Positions 11,354-24,290 of a stretch of 64,000 nucleotides of DNA are shown here, piece after piece. The first letter of the stretch is position 1. The number at the start of each line of letters is the position of its first letter. The stretch covers positions 20,367,839 through 20,431,838 of the forward strand of contig CM038465.1 of assembly GCA_021464415.1 (NCBI GenBank), written 5' to 3'. This DNA comes from Lonicera japonica (taxonomy: Eukaryota; Streptophyta; Magnoliopsida; Dipsacales; Caprifoliaceae). The position numbers and the translations under genes were made by a program. The notes under the pieces were generated by a model. That model was not told where the DNA came from. It made no database searches and was given only the letters and a program-made list of their open reading frames with translations.

Positions 11354-12776
11354 ATATATGAATTTATTTGAAACCATTGCATAAAAAAATTATATTTAAA
11401 TCAATCATTTTTAGAATTTAAGACAACATTTGAAATTAATTTTTACCATTAACCTTTTACATTAAGTAATATTGATTCCACAATCCCTCCACTACATTTT
11501 AACTTTGTTGGTGCTAAAAGCTAGAGGGTTAGTTTAGACCACACAGTCAAATGATTGGATCAAATGATTGGAACAATAAACACAATAAACTAAAAGAGTC
11601 AAGTAGAGGTTGGCCTCATATGAAGATACGGGTTAATTCTCCTCTGCAGAATAGAGCTAGGAGCTCGGTTTTGCTTTATTATTAATATAACTGAGTGGCT
11701 ATTACAAACTCACAAAAACATCTCTATCTACACAATATTACAATGAGAATATGCTTGGAGTTACACAAATTCTAACTTCTCTATATCAAGAGCTTTGTTG
11801 TGTGCTTTGTCTATCTACTTCTCTTGATTGTTCACTTTTTCCTATTCTCTCAATGTTGTTCTTGGTTGTTCAGAAGTTGTTGAGAGAAGTAAATGATTTT
11901 TCTATATATATGATTGAGAGAAAACATGTGGGAGAACTCCCGGAACAGGTTTGAAACCATGCCTTGACATCACCAATTCTGACCTTACTTCTCCATAAGT
12001 TTTGGTGCATTAAATGGAGTTGTTGTGCATTTAATGAATGTGAGGAGAGTTATGCGACGTGTAGTGGAGTTGGTAGCAATTGCCCATGCCTCCACTAACC
12101 CCTATGGCAGAGTTGTTGTGTGAGAGAGTTCCGAAGCTCGTCAAAAGAGCTCTGGCCTTCGGGCTCCGCTATTTTGTTGTGCAAAATCAATTCTTGGACC
12201 AAACACCATGCCGTATGAAACTCCAACCTTCTGTAGTACTCAAGCAAGGCTCCCCCGAGCTCCTCTCATTGCGATACTGAAGTGGACGGCCATGTGTCAG
12301 CTCGTGGTTGGCTGGGTGAATTAGGTTACTAATTTTTCACCATAAATTTCCCCTATCCTTGCCGTTCAGCTCAGAAGAGCTCAATGGGAAAGATAAACCG
12401 ACAATTCAGAGTCAATGTCAATTCGGAGCCCTGACAACTCAAGCTAGTCTCGGCATGAGCTCTATGGGTTATTAATTTTGAAAGGTTGAGTACTTGACTT
12501 CGAGAACTTCATTTACTTTCCACTACTTCGCTATTTAGAACTCTTCATATGGAAATTAGCATTTTGGAGATATCGTGCTCACTAATTCCGTATTTCTTGG
12601 AGAACATGCAAACTTGTGGTAGTGGAACTGTGAGTGGGCAGTTAAGGCTTGAATGGAAAATTAGCTTCTTCCACACACGTTATATAAACACCTTTTCGTT
12701 CGTGGGATTTTCACTTCATCTTTCATAAACCCTAGGCGTCCTTAGAGCTAAAAAAAGTTGTCATTTCCACTATTCG
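11354..12776. other. No supported gene; possible leader of the decayed retroelement that follows
   Basis: Short open frames at 11751-11954 and 12080-12280 show no recognisable domain. Sequence from about 12000 onward is less AT-rich than its surroundings and leads into the pseudogene at 12777, so it may be its untranslated region or LTR. I found no second copy in the window to prove an LTR. Confidence 0.4.
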
Positions 12777-15299
12777 TTGTCCTGGCCTATAGAACCCCTT
12801 CGGAGAATTATTTCAAGAGGTTCAAGTGTCCCTCTAGAGGATTTTATAAAGTTTATTCCTCACTTCGCACCCTGTACCCCTCTTCATTCTCTTGCATTAC
12901 TTATGGAGCACTTTACAAGCCAAGGCCTGAACCAAGAGGCCCCTCCTCAAATGGAGGCAGGTTTTTCTTCTAATGCGGCTCTAGTCACCATTCCTCAACA
13001 CGGAACCATCTCTATCCTAAATAATGATGAGCTAGTCGCCACCATCTTCCTTCCACCAACGATTAATTCTTCTGAGGATGCCATTAAGACGTATTCAAAG
13101 TACATCAGCTAATTGCCGGTATTTTCCATTCCTTCTACGTTTTATGCGAGAAATATCTCGACGTTCAGGGCGAGATACCAAATCCCTGCCGGTGTTAGGA
13201 TTAGGGTTCCTGACTCGGAGGAGAGAGCCTACTATTATAGACGTGTAGAGGTCTGCTTCTACGAGTCCGCTTTTGAATACGGGCTCTGGTTTCCCATGGA
13301 CGATCATTTAAAGGACTTGTTGGCAGCCCTTAACCTGGCCCCCATCTAGTTGTCACCAAATATGTGGAGCTTCCTGATAGGCCTTATACTGATATTCAGG
13401 ACAGTATCTGCCAGAAGCCACGAGGTCACGACAGAGGAATTTCTCACTCTGTTTCATCCCAAAGACGGAAAAGGGAGTAGGAATTGTGGGACCCTTAGCT
13501 GTCCGAGCAAGTTATGAGCATCCAAACACATCCAGAATCTCCCGATAACACTCCTAACTGGAAAAAGAGATTTTTCTACGTTTCTGGGATGGGCTGGGAA
13601 CACAAGGTCGACTATCCTAGCGTCGTGGACTTGGTTCATCGAGCCCAGCACCATTCGTAAATATTGACCACTCACTCTCCTTTTATGATTACCTAACAGT
13701 CCCCGAGCTAATTCCTTATGTGCCATTTTGTTCTTTATAGTGAAGGAGAAGAGACGTACTCTCGTGTCTACCCCATGGCTAGAGGATGCCAAGATGTTCA
13801 CCTTGAAACATTACGCAGAGATAACAGCTCCAGAGATGCTCTAAAACTTTGGCTTAGGCCCCAGGCCTACAGATATTGATGAGGCTATCAAAACCATGGA
13901 GGAGCTCGAGCTGAACAAGCCATTCATGGTGCTTACTGAAAAGGACCCTTCCGCCATACCTGTTAAGTCCGCTAAGGAAGGGTTCCACAGCTCCTCTAGC
14001 CATTGAATGAGCAGAAAATGAGGAAGAGGAAGAGGAAAGAAGGCTTCAGAGGAAAAAACCCAAGCAATCCATAAGCCTCCTCCCTCTGCGTCAAGTTCCC
14101 ACCTCAACTCCAAGTAAGTTATACTTTATTTAGTTCACTATTCGGCATAGAGCTCCTTATATGCATCCTAACGCGCGTCTTTGCATGCTACAGAGGAGTC
14201 TTCAAATAGGTACTCAGGCCAAGAGGTCCAAAATAAGTGAGGGGGTCTCTGTCCGAGAGCACGGTGCTGACCAAGGGTGCATTATTAGCTCGTATGTCGA
14301 CTTGATGACGGGTCTCATAGGTGTCCTCCCACCTCTTGGCCCACAAGAGGTTGGTCTTGAAAGGATGGGGGATTTTGATGATGAGGTCATGTTGCCTCTA
14401 TCTTCAAGAGATGCTCCTCTTGTTAGTATAACTCACAAATAGGTAATCTCCAATGATAAGGACCTGGAGGAGTTCAATGCTGAGGAAGCCAAGCGCCAAT
14501 CAACTTTCAGGGGTGCTGCCAGCTTTACCACCCCCACGACGGATGGAGACAGGTCAAAGTTCTTCATCCCAGGGGTGACTTTGCCCCCTCTGGGTACAGG
14601 CATGCTATAAAACGCAAGGTCAGCAAGGATCAGCCAACTGGCTGATGAGTATGGTTAATATATGATCCGGGTAAATATTCCCAACCCATTTCTTCTCTTT
14701 GAATTTTCACTTCCTGAGCTCTTCTCTAATCGCCTTCTTTTTCTAGGCCCTCTCCCTTTTTTACTCTACCCTCCACATAGTTGAGAAGGGTACAAATAAC
14801 CCAGCTCTGGCTACAGCTCATGAGGCTTTAGATAAGGCCAGATCAAACCTCGTAACTGTCGAAGAGGAGAATAAGAAAATGTTGGCCCAGGCTAGGCAAA
14901 TGTTAGCTAAGATAATAAGCCTTTAGGCTTAGTTGAGCACCCTCAAAAATTAAGCTCAAGCTACCGTCAATTCAGCCTGTGCAGAAGAGGAGCTTGACCG
15001 CAGAGGCAGAGCAGAGGCCCTAAAACTGGTGGAGCTAGAGCATCACGGTAGAGAGGATGCAACCAGAAGTCTCAAAGAGCTCTAGAGTCAATTGGCGGTA
15101 AGGGACAATGAGCTCTCTTCCTCTCGTCAAAACAACTAGGCTAATGAAAGGTCAGATCTCCGAGCTAGAGAAGGAGAATAAAGAACTCAAGGACTCCTTT
15201 ATTGCCATCGAACTCCAGGCCATAGAAAATTTTTGCTCCCAGGGAGGACCTCTTGCCAAAATTAGCGATGTATACTTAGGTACTAGTACATATTGAGAT
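12777..15299 (+). pseudogene. Decayed gag-like gene of a Ty3/gypsy-type element ('putative gypsy type transposon' family)
   Basis: One frame (12777-13349 and beyond) contains a segment around 13115-13400 with F-Y-E-S-A-F-E-Y-G-L-W-F-P, L-A-A-L-N-L-A-P-I and L-S-P-N-M-W-S-F. This matches the plant family Pfam calls Transposase_28. A second segment near 13530-13665 includes W-K-K-R-F-F-Y-V. From about 14810 to 15200 a long Glu/Lys/Ala-rich coiled coil follows. Stops interrupt it at 13110-13112 (TAA) and 13347-13349 (TAG), with five more inside the coiled coil between about 14920 and 15145. All fall where Gln codons would be expected. Further frameshifts occur between 13450 and 14450. It is not functional. 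Similar frames normally belong to large gypsy elements whose pol part is not visible here. Confidence 0.6.
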
Positions 15300-16089
15300 A
15301 AATATAATTGTATTATGTAGTTATCCTTTGTTACTATTTTCATAGAAAAAATTTAACAGTATTTTGATTGTTGAGAAAACGAAGGGCAGAAACAATAACT
15401 CTTGATATATTATTATCTCACGTGCAAAGGCTATATGTAGGTAACAAGATTTATAATAAGGGGCATAAGTTAAAAATTATAAAAAGATTGTCCTATTAGG
15501 CAAGGATTTGGAAAAAAATAACTTTCAAATGTGAATTATCGGCTCAACTGATTGCCAATTCAAAATGAGTGGTCTACAAAACTCTCGTAAATTTTTATCA
15601 AAGTTACGGTCTGTGATGTTGGCATTTTCCTTCTTTTATATATAACAAGGGTAATGCCCGTGCTCATACTTATATAAAAAAGAATTGCGCAATAAAAAAG
15701 AAGATTATTTTTACAATAATAAATGATATTTTCTACAATTTGATAAAAAGGTTGGATTCGAGATTCGAGTTGGGTTTTCAATTAAACACCCCTCCCAATT
15801 GAATCCACTTGCTTTCTTAGGGTATTAATTAAAGAGAAAAAAATTACATTCGAGACACGCAGATTTAGTTAGAATTTGAAAAACACGAGAGCCCATCCAA
15901 AAAAAAAAAACACTCTTTACAGGTCGAGCCATTTTGCCCATTAAGCTTTGTAAAGTATATTGTGACAATAGAATTGACTCCACTTTAAAATTATATATAA
16001 AGGGTAATTTATGTTAAGAAGAAATGGTACCCATTTCGGCGCTCATCAACATCTTAAAAAAAGGAATTGAAAGAGTAGCAGTCAACCCA
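15300..16089. other. Intergenic stretch, no gene seen
   Basis: AT-rich, with short poly-A runs. GGGTAATGCCCGTGC near 15650 resembles a Helitron hairpin remnant but is isolated. Confidence 0.55.
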
Positions 16090-16250
16090 ATATCTATAGT
16101 AATATAGAAAGCCAAGAAACCCTCCTATAATTAATGGTAGCTATGGTACTAAATTAATTTTTTATTTTATTTTATTTTGTTATTACTATGATTATTTTTA
16201 TATCAAGGTTTGAGCTCTAAAGTAAACACAATCTTTATTTTAAATTTTTT
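16090..16250 (+). repeat. Direct repeat, copy 1 (Helitron-like 5' end)
   Basis: The roughly 155-bp unit begins ATCTATAGTAATATAGAAAG and is repeated at 16410-16560 with about 90% identity by eye. The TCTATA start preceded by A and the AGAAAGC block resemble the 5' end of plant Helitrons. Confidence 0.7.
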
Positions 16251-16411
16251 TATTTCTAAATAGATGATACACGTGCAAAAAAAATTACCAAATGGGTTGG
16301 TATTTCCTTATTTTACACGAAAATGCATAGCTCTCTCTCACGTTTAGATAATTTTTATTACTTTTTCTTTTAGATAAATATGTGAAAAAAATAGTTTGAA
16401 AATAAGAAGAT

Positions 16412-16600
16412 ATCTATAGTAATATAGAAAGCCGAGAAACCCTCCTATAATTAAAGGTAGCTATGATACTAAATTAATTAAAAAAAATTAATTTTGTCCT
16501 TACTATGATTATTTTTATATCAAGGTTTTAGTTCTAAAGCAAACACAATTTTTATTTTAATTTAAAAGTGCACTTGTACCGCGCATACTTTAACATCTAG
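16412..16600 (+). mobile_element. Short Helitron-like remnant (direct repeat, copy 2)
   Basis: It begins TCTATAGTAATATAG after an A and ends ACATCTAG before a T. That matches the Helitron rule of TC at the 5' end, CTRR at the 3' end and insertion between A and T. A GTGCACTTGTACCGCGCATA segment 10-30 bp before the end could be a decayed 3' hairpin. The body is a second copy of the 16090 repeat. It is very short and carries no Rep/helicase, so this is a derivative at best. Confidence 0.4.
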
Positions 16601-16604
16601 TTGA

Positions 16605-17658
16605 GAGTAAATACCATCAATGGCAACTAAACTATTGGCCAATTCTACTAGTGGCCACTGAACTTCATTTGTTACAATCGGACCATTAAACTTTTAAAAA
16701 ATACTACCATTAGCCACTCCGTCAAATCTCACAGTTAAAAACTAACGGAGCCACGTCATGTGTGAAAAACTAGGGGCATTTAAGTCATTTCTCATTTCTT
16801 TTTTATTTTTTCATTAATTTTTTTTTCTTTTCCCTTTTCTTTTGTTTTCGTTTGTTTTCTTTCTTTCTTCTGCTTCTTCTTGCTCTTCCGAGCTACTGTT
16901 GTTACTGCTTCTTCTGGTCTAGCAAAAATTTCTCTCTCTGCTAATTATATTCTCTTTCTCGTTCTCTTTCTATCTCTTCTCCTCCATACACACACAAACA
17001 GAGGATTTTAGAAAAAGGGCTAGGGTTTTCTTAGCCTACCCCTTCCCTTTTCTTCAAAATCTATGATAACAACAAGTTCCTTTAATTTGCTCTGCTCTGT
17101 TCATTCAATTAATTACCCTAAAATTTGTTTATCCTTTACACGGTGCCGGAGTATATATTGGATTCGTTAAAACAGAGGATCCGGTATTGGTGGTTCTGGT
17201 AGTGGTTGAAGCGGTGGTGCAACAGTGAGGCAAGGAGGAGAAATCCAACAGCTGGGGTTCTGGTCGACCAAATTATGAAATGATCTCCACTGTAGGGACG
17301 GAGATGGTGATGAGGGGTAGGGGGTGTGTCGTCAGTGGTGGCGGAGATGAGGGTGGGGACAGAGGAAGACGAATGGGGAAGAAGAAGAAGAAGAAGAAGA
17401 AGAAGCTCAGAGGAGGAAGAAGAAAGAGAAGAAATAAAGAAAAGGAAAGGGAAAAGGGGAAAAAATAAGGAAAATGACGTAAATGCCCCTAATTTTTAAC
17501 ATATGATACGGCTCCGTTAGTTTTTAACGGTGGGATTTGACGGAATGGCTAATGGTAGCACTTTTAAAAAATTTAATGGTCCAATTGTAACAAAATGAAG
17601 TTCAGTGGCTACTGGTAGAATTGGCCAATAGTTCTATGGCCATTGATTGTATTTACTC
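16605..17658. mobile_element. Non-autonomous MULE with TIRs of about 190 bp
   Basis: The left arm 16605-16791 (starting GAGTAAATACC) and right arm 17471-17658 (ending GTATTTACTC) are inverted repeats of each other. They share TTGGCCAAT, CCACTGAACTTCAT, TTGTTACAAT and GGGGCATTTA blocks. Flanking 9-bp sequences TCTAGTTGA (16596-16604) and TCTAGTTGT (17659-17667) match at 8 of 9 positions, as expected for the 9-bp duplication of Mutator-like elements. The inside is pyrimidine-rich on the left and GAAGAA-rich on the right, extending the inverted symmetry. The 62-codon frame at 17280 is low-complexity and not a gene. Confidence 0.85.
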
Positions 17659-17667
17659 TCTAGTTGT

Positions 17668-19671
17668 GAAATAATTTACATAAATTATAAAGAATTTATA
17701 AAAGCAAGAGAGAATGGAAAAGGTGAAATGACTTGAGAGAAAGATGAGTGAGGTCCAGTGCATTTTTAAATACAAATGCATATATTATCTCAAGATAACT
17801 TTACACCTTTAAAATTATTAGATGCGTTATGGATCATTAGATTTGCCACTTATGATAGTAGTCAAATCAATTACCTTGATTTGTATTATAGATGAACCGA
17901 TAGACACGCCATGGATTGAAAACGTGTAAGGATTACCATCCAACATGTTTGGTAATGCTTTTTATTTTTATGTAAGAATTATAATTTTTTTATCTACAGT
18001 AATATTTAATATATGGTCATGTTAACGTGTACTTTAAGCACACATATTAAATATCTATTTTTGAAAATAATTAACACGCAACATGCATTAAATATGGCAC
18101 AGATTCTCATACAAAATTTTATTACTTTCATTTATAATAATTTTAACATATACCTTAAAGGCACATGTTATCATAAGGAAAATGTTTTCTGGATGTATGT
18201 TAATATTTCATCTAAGCACATTACAAAATTACATTTTAAAAAAGTTTTACCTAACACATTACAACTCAAAAGATTCAATTAGATAAAGTGACATTAATAA
18301 TTAACGGTATTTTTAAATGCACCGATATAATTTGTCTTTCACCTTACTAAAAGTCAAAATTACGTTAATCTTAACCTAAAAAATAGCGTAAAACCTTTTA
18401 TTCTCATCCCGATTTCTATACTTTAGAAAAATCGTTACTAATTTGTCTTATCACCCACTTAAATTTTTAAAAAATAAAAAAATTTCATTCTTTCCATCTA
18501 AAACTCTACTATTTTTAATTTTTTTCTGCAACTTAAATCAACCTAATAATTGTACCAATTTTAATTTTTTTTAAAATAAAACCTAATTAATTACTTAAAT
18601 ATCTAGTAATTAAATCCTGGGCCGATATTCTTCTATTGTTTAGAGCTTTATCCATGTGTATATGTCAATTTACTTGTATACATTTACTTGTAGAAATCCA
18701 ATTTCAAGTGAAAAAAAAGTGCCCCCAACTTTTTAATTCCAATTCTTCAAATCTTGATTTCCTTTCTTGTATATTTTTAAACCTTAAATTGTTTGCAACT
18801 TAACCAAAAAAAAATTAGACCACTATACGTGTACATACATATGTATGTGAATATGTGTAGAATTGTTTGGATACCAATTTCTAGTGAGACACATTCCCCA
18901 ATATTTTACTTCCAATTCCGGAAATCAATTTCCGGTGATTTCTTCTTCAATTTTTTGTTAAAAACTTAACTTTTCTTTTCTCTATGCATGTTGCCTTTCT
19001 CCCAATACAGTGCCACTGTTTAATTCACGTATTTCATCAATGCCATTTGTTGGAGTTTACTGATAATTCTCGGGAGGATGAGTGGAGGTCGAGGTGTGTA
19101 GGAAAATCTTAACCAATGTATAGGGCTTATAAATTGTATACTAATAGAGAAAGAAATTATAAACTCATGTGATCAGTAATATTTTTGCAAGTGCGTCTCA
19201 CATGTACTATAACTTAATAAATGATTTATAAGAAAAAATTAATAGAAATAATAATCATTTCAGAAAAATGAATAGTAATAAAATATACGAAATATAATTG
19301 CTAAAAATATATTTACTATAATTAATATTTTATATTTTTTTATAAGTAATGTAATTTATATATAATTTTTAATAAAATATATTAAGAATGATGTATATTT
19401 TGTTTTATTAAGAGTGATTGTAATTTTTAATAAAATCCGTCTTCACGGATTTCGGTGACTGCGTTTAAAAACACTAAATTTTGACACGTTATCAAAGTAG
19501 ACTAGTAGGGCGATTGATTACGGAGTAATTTAATGTGGTCCCCACTGATTTTAGAATAGAGGAATCATCATTGGGGTTCAGATTTTTCTACTTTCCCAAT
19601 TCATCTTCTTCTTGAGATATCGATCTTCTCCATTAGTAATTAGAGATTTTAAAGCAATTCATGTTATCAAG
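17668..19671. other. AT-rich intergenic region and 5' flank of the membrane-protein gene
   Basis: No supported gene. The 89-codon frame at 18013 has no recognisable feature and sits in very AT-rich DNA. The last about 100 bp, with TTCATCTTCTTCTTGAGATA, look like a 5' untranslated leader of the gene at 19672. Confidence 0.55.
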
Positions 19672-20118
19672 ATGGCGATTTCTACGCTGAGCTTTTCCCC
19701 GAGTTTCATGTCGCCACGGTTACATTCGTTTCAACGGTTATCAAATTCGTGCGACCGGATCTCGGAAAAAGGAAGCCTACCGAATATTTTCCTACAACAA
19801 ATTCAACTTCTCTCTACTTATCGGAACATCGAAAACACAGCGAATTTGATTGTTCTGTTGATCACCTTGGCCGCGGCTGCAATTCTTCCCTTGCTGTCCT
19901 ATGAGAAGGTACAAGGAAACCGGGTCCCGACCTTCATCTCTAAGCACGAAGCTTGGAAGTTTCCCTGGTTCGTCGTGTCGATTATGTTTGCATTCTCAGG
20001 TTCATTCAGTAGTTTTTTCCTTCATAATAACCGGCCAAAATTAGCACGTTTCTGCTGTATTTGTTCTGCTGTGTTTGCGGCCTCTGCGATTATCCTTGTG
20101 GTGTCTGCCGGATGCTAA
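19672..20118 (+). CDS. Small intronless membrane protein, 148 aa, function unknown
   Basis: This is the only intact frame in the window that is not part of a transposon. From the ATG at 19672 it encodes 148 residues. Residues 1-50 are Ser/Arg/Leu-rich and could be an organelle targeting segment. Then come three hydrophobic segments at about 58-77 (starting N-L-I-V-L-L-I-T-L), 97-117 and 124-146, joined by short polar loops; the first loop is basic and Pro-containing. The frame can be extended upstream to 19612 only with a non-ATG codon, so I chose the first ATG. Codons are less AT-biased than the flanks, which supports a real gene. It stands alone, with transposon debris on both sides. I do not recognise the family; it may be a lineage-specific protein. 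Confidence 0.6.
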   Translation: MAISTLSFSPSFMSPRLHSFQRLSNSCDRISEKGSLPNIFLQQIQLLSTYRNIENTANLIVLLITLAAAAILPLLSYEKVQGNRVPTFISKHEAWKFPWFVVSIMFAFSGSFSSFFLHNNRPKLARFCCICSAVFAASAIILVVSAGC

Positions 20119-21750
20119 AGGGCGAACCACTTGTAGCCAAATCCTTCCTTTTATATATTGGCATGTAATAATAGTTCAGGGCAGAATATAAGATCGAAAA
20201 ACCAATCGAAAATATGTAATAGAATTTTAGGAACTTTGCAATTTTCCATGAATTGTTTGTACTACTTTTTGCTGGGTGTTTGTGGTGTTTAATTGAAGAA
20301 TGTTTCATATATTATCTCTTCTTTATTAAGATTTTTTATCGAATGAGTGATTCTGCTATAAAGAGTTCATTGAAGTTGGGTCGTATTTTTATCTTTTCGA
20401 TTTTGCCTTGTAAATTTAGATTCACAAAAAGGAAAAATGGATATTATTTATTTTTGGTAAAAACGATAATTTAACCTTTATCTTGAATCCGGATCGATCT
20501 TCTGGCTTAACTTTATAACACAGAAGGTTAACAAATCTTTAGGGAAGAAATGTTACTCACAAACAAAGATAAGCGCAGTAAGTATTATAAAATGGACAAG
20601 AAGAACATACTGATTTTTGGTAAGAGAGGTTTTCCCAGCCAATAGATTATAAGTTTGATTTACGATCACCCTTTGGTGATGACTTTGTTGATTTATCGCA
20701 AATGGGAAAATTAATTACAAAGAGTTATTACAATAATACTTGTTGAATTTTTTGATCATTTAAAATTTCAAGAGCTAGTTTTTTTTATAGATATAATAAA
20801 TTAGTAATTACAATGTGATAGGCTCTACTCTCCATGATCAGGGAAAGTGGAGAAAGTGCTGGATATTGGTTGTTATGGTGACAGGGTTGCAACTAGCCAT
20901 GAGATGGGCTACGCCTAATTTCATGCTGTTGTTGCCGCATGTTAGGCCTTGAATAGCTTTTCGGGTAGTGTAGAAGATCGGACCTTGGGCTAAATATTTT
21001 TATCCCCTTCATAACAAGTCAAATGTTTTTATTGTTATGTTGGGATTGGCATATTCTTTATTTAACCTTTTTATTGTGTAATTTTCCTGGATCAAAATAA
21101 GCTAGCCAAGTTAAATTGAAAATACTTTAAATTTTTCTTTGAGAAAATGAAAATAGCAATAGTTAAATTGGATATAGTTTGGCAGTTTACTTGGTGCAAT
21201 AATTATTGTGGGTTAAATTACTTAAAACCAACGGGTACACAAAATTCCTAATTTTGCAACAAGTTAATATGCAAAATGCAAGAAAGCCTAGAGACGCTAT
21301 AAAGTGAAGGAAGAAGGGCGGCCGTGTGACTCATGTGCTCGTTTGCTTCAAGTATTTATTTGTATGCTTGGAGTATTTATTTGTTCCTGAAATTTAAAAT
21401 GAAAATTTCACACTTAGTTACCCTTTCAAGAAATTGAATTATAAGTTGATGAGGCTCAAATTTTTCAATGTAAAATTATCACCTTGAATTTCAAGAATTA
21501 ACAAAAACTTAAACTAAACGCACGCTTACGAAATCAGGAAACCAACATTAAGTGCTTCTCCTAACAAAATAATATCGTAGATAGCTGCACTTCCCAAAAC
21601 TTGCAAGTCAAATTGACATTATTTTTAACTCAAGTAATAGCTACCATCTAAAATGATATAAACAAAATCTACTATATTATAACAAATAAAGGGAAAATAG
21701 ATTGGATCTCTATGTATTGGAAGGTGGTTTTACTTTCGTCGTAACTTTAG
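20119..21750. other. Intergenic region, no gene seen
   Basis: AT-rich, with no long frame of natural composition. The first about 200 bp are probably the 3' untranslated region of the preceding gene. Confidence 0.55.
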
Positions 21751-22050
21751 TACTACAAGAAAACTGACATTTGACGTTGTTTCATAAACATCGGCAAAAG
21801 CAGAATAAATTTAGACAAAACCTACGGCAGCATTTATGCGTCATTTGTTACAAATGTCGGCGTTTCCTATGTAAGAAATTATCCGACATATCTCATAAAT
21901 GTCGGGAAACTTTTGCCGACATTTGTGCGGCATTTTACAAATGTCAGGAATTTTGCACTACGATCGATATACTTTCCGACAATTATTATAAATGTCGGCA
22001 AAAACATTATAAAATTACCACATTTGTACCACATTTGTAAAACGTATGGA
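21751..22050 (+). mobile_element. CACTA-type left end with AAATGTCGG subterminal repeats
   Basis: TACTACAAGAAAA at 21751 is a one-base variant of the common plant CACTA terminus CACTACAAGAAAA. It is followed by at least eight copies of (C)GACATTTNT / AAATGTCGG in both orientations through 22030. The small frames here are by-products of the repeats. The matching right end is uncertain: 43842 shares the AAATGTCG motif but is 22 kb away, and 24487 has a different subterminal motif. Confidence 0.6.
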
Positions 22051-24290
22051 AAAAGCATTACTACATCATTTATCCTAACAAATAAGGAACACACAACAAT
22101 AATTACCACCACCACCAAACTAAAAGTCAAATGGCAAGAGATATATTTAAGATTACAAAGTTTACAAAATTAGTATCAAGATACATTGTCTCAAAAGATG
22201 ATCTAAGCATAAAGCTTATATATATTGCGACAATCTCATGAACTAAGTATCTATATAGATGTTCATTAATCCCCAAGAAGCATCTACTATCGCCAAGTTA
22301 TACTAAAAGCTAAAATGCAACTAAATTATATTGAATATTTCTTTCGTTGAGCATGACTATCAATATGCATCTTGTGAATGTGCTTCAAACACAACTTGAA
22401 AGAAAATAAAAGATACATTAAATGGTGAAGGAGAAGAGTAGCAAAATGCACTTTTGAAATATTTTTTCCAGCCATTGAACATATTTAGGACATACCCAAT
22501 TGACAATCCTCTAGCCTAGTATTGCTTCATTGCCGCCTTCTCAATGCTTTCTTAAAATGGCATGAATAATCATTCGAAGAGTAGATACAAACTATAAAAC
22601 TTTCATTCAAAGGTGTACATACAAACTATCAAATTGCTCAAGTATTCAATTAAACCATTTCCCAAAACATCCAGTACAACATAAATCAACTAAACCCATT
22701 TCCCAACACTTCCACTACAATGAAAATCAATCAATCCCAAATGAAAAACCCAAAAGATCATGCCATGAATAGTCACAAAGAAGTAACAAAAACACAAATT
22801 AATCCATTAGCATATTAGGGCATATTTTTATTTATTTTTTACATAGAAGAAGTATTCAATTGCTAGTTGCCCTCCATGTCCAAATAAAGCAATGAAAGAG
22901 AGCAAAAAAAAAAAGAAAAAGAAATTGACAAATTTATCAACATAGCTCAGCAGAGTCGGTATATCTTTAGAAAAATGAAAGTCTAAGTCTCTTCATTTTA
23001 CTATGATAACACAAAAACATGTCATAGAGTTGGTGTTTCGGCTCTCAGTAGTTCACTTGGATTAGAGCACAAATATTTGATTAGACTTCAAAATGTTCAT
23101 CACCAATAATGCTGATTGCATTATTTTCTGAGGCAAGAATTTTCCTGGTATAGCAGAAACCAAATCCCACCTTTCTAAAGAACCAAGAAAACCAAAGCTA
23201 CGGAAACCTTAAATACATATTAAATTCAAGTCAAAAAAACACATTAAATTATAGCAACAAATCATTTTCAGGATTGAATTAAAGGGATCCAATAATTCCA
23301 TATTAATGTTGGCTCATTCACTAGACTCACCTAAGTTCGGCACTTGTTTGCTAAGCTTAGATCCCATATTCCACTGTTGCTCACAAACACTAAAATATAA
23401 CTGTAACCAAAGGGATTTATAGTAAGTACAAACTTCATTTACCAAGTACAGAAGAAAGACAAATTCTTCAACAATTTCAATTAGCGAACTAAGACGAACA
23501 AAGTATTATAGTAGGGCAAACCAGGGGAATACAAAAATTTACTTAAGTTCTCTAATAGTAATAGTTAGTTACATAATTCTGAAATAACCAATTATGTCAG
23601 CAATTCACATTAGTTCTCTAATAGTAATAGCTCTGAAATAACCAATTATGTCGGCAACTAAAGCCAAAAATCCTCTAAAACTGAACCCAATAGAACAAGC
23701 CATTTAGAAGTTTTCGGATAGTAATAGCTAGTTACAGCTTTTTGTCTACAGGTAATAGTAACTTGTCACAGAATTTACAGAACATTTGAAACTTGAATTT
23801 ATCAGTCAAATGTAGTCTTTTCCAAATTCATTTTTTAAAATGCTACTAAGACAATATGCTACTGAATTTATCAGTCAATTGTGATATAAGATACAATAAT
23901 GAATCAATCCATAATGACAGTAATATAGGAAGTTTAAATATTCGTTGCACAGACACCAAAACAAAGAAAACACAGGAAAACACAGGAAAAGTTGGGCATC
24001 AAATAGAGACAAGTGATGGAAAACAGAAAAAACAGTAACAACCAAAATATGTACACAACATTTCATTTACTTGAATCTAGCTTGCCAAAACACCTTCTAG
24101 GGCACAATTTATTTGCCTTCATCTTCAACGAGATATGTGATTGTAGATTGATGTGAGTCCAAGGGTTTTCTATAAAATTCCTCCCATCGGCGTGTGGGGA
24201 AGAAGGTAGATGCAACGGAGGAGGAGATTGAGCAAACGGGATATGGTAATGTGGAGCGAGAGGGAGGGTTTTAAAAACAGATTGTTCTAA
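22051..24290. other. No gene seen; possible interior of a non-autonomous CACTA element
   Basis: AT-rich and non-coding in all frames. It contains a short duplicated block, CTCTAATAGTAATAG, near 23550 and 23615. No transposase remnant is recognisable. Confidence 0.45.

Noticed and set aside
17280..17468. 62-codon Gly/Arg/Lys-rich frame
   Set aside because: Low-complexity reading of the GAAGAA tract inside the MULE.
18013..18282. 89-codon frame
   Set aside because: Very AT-rich, no domain, no splice or promoter context.
21771..22173. Overlapping frames with repeated C-Y-K-C-R
   Set aside because: They read the AAATGTCGG repeats of a CACTA end; the cysteine pattern is repeat-driven, not a peptide family.
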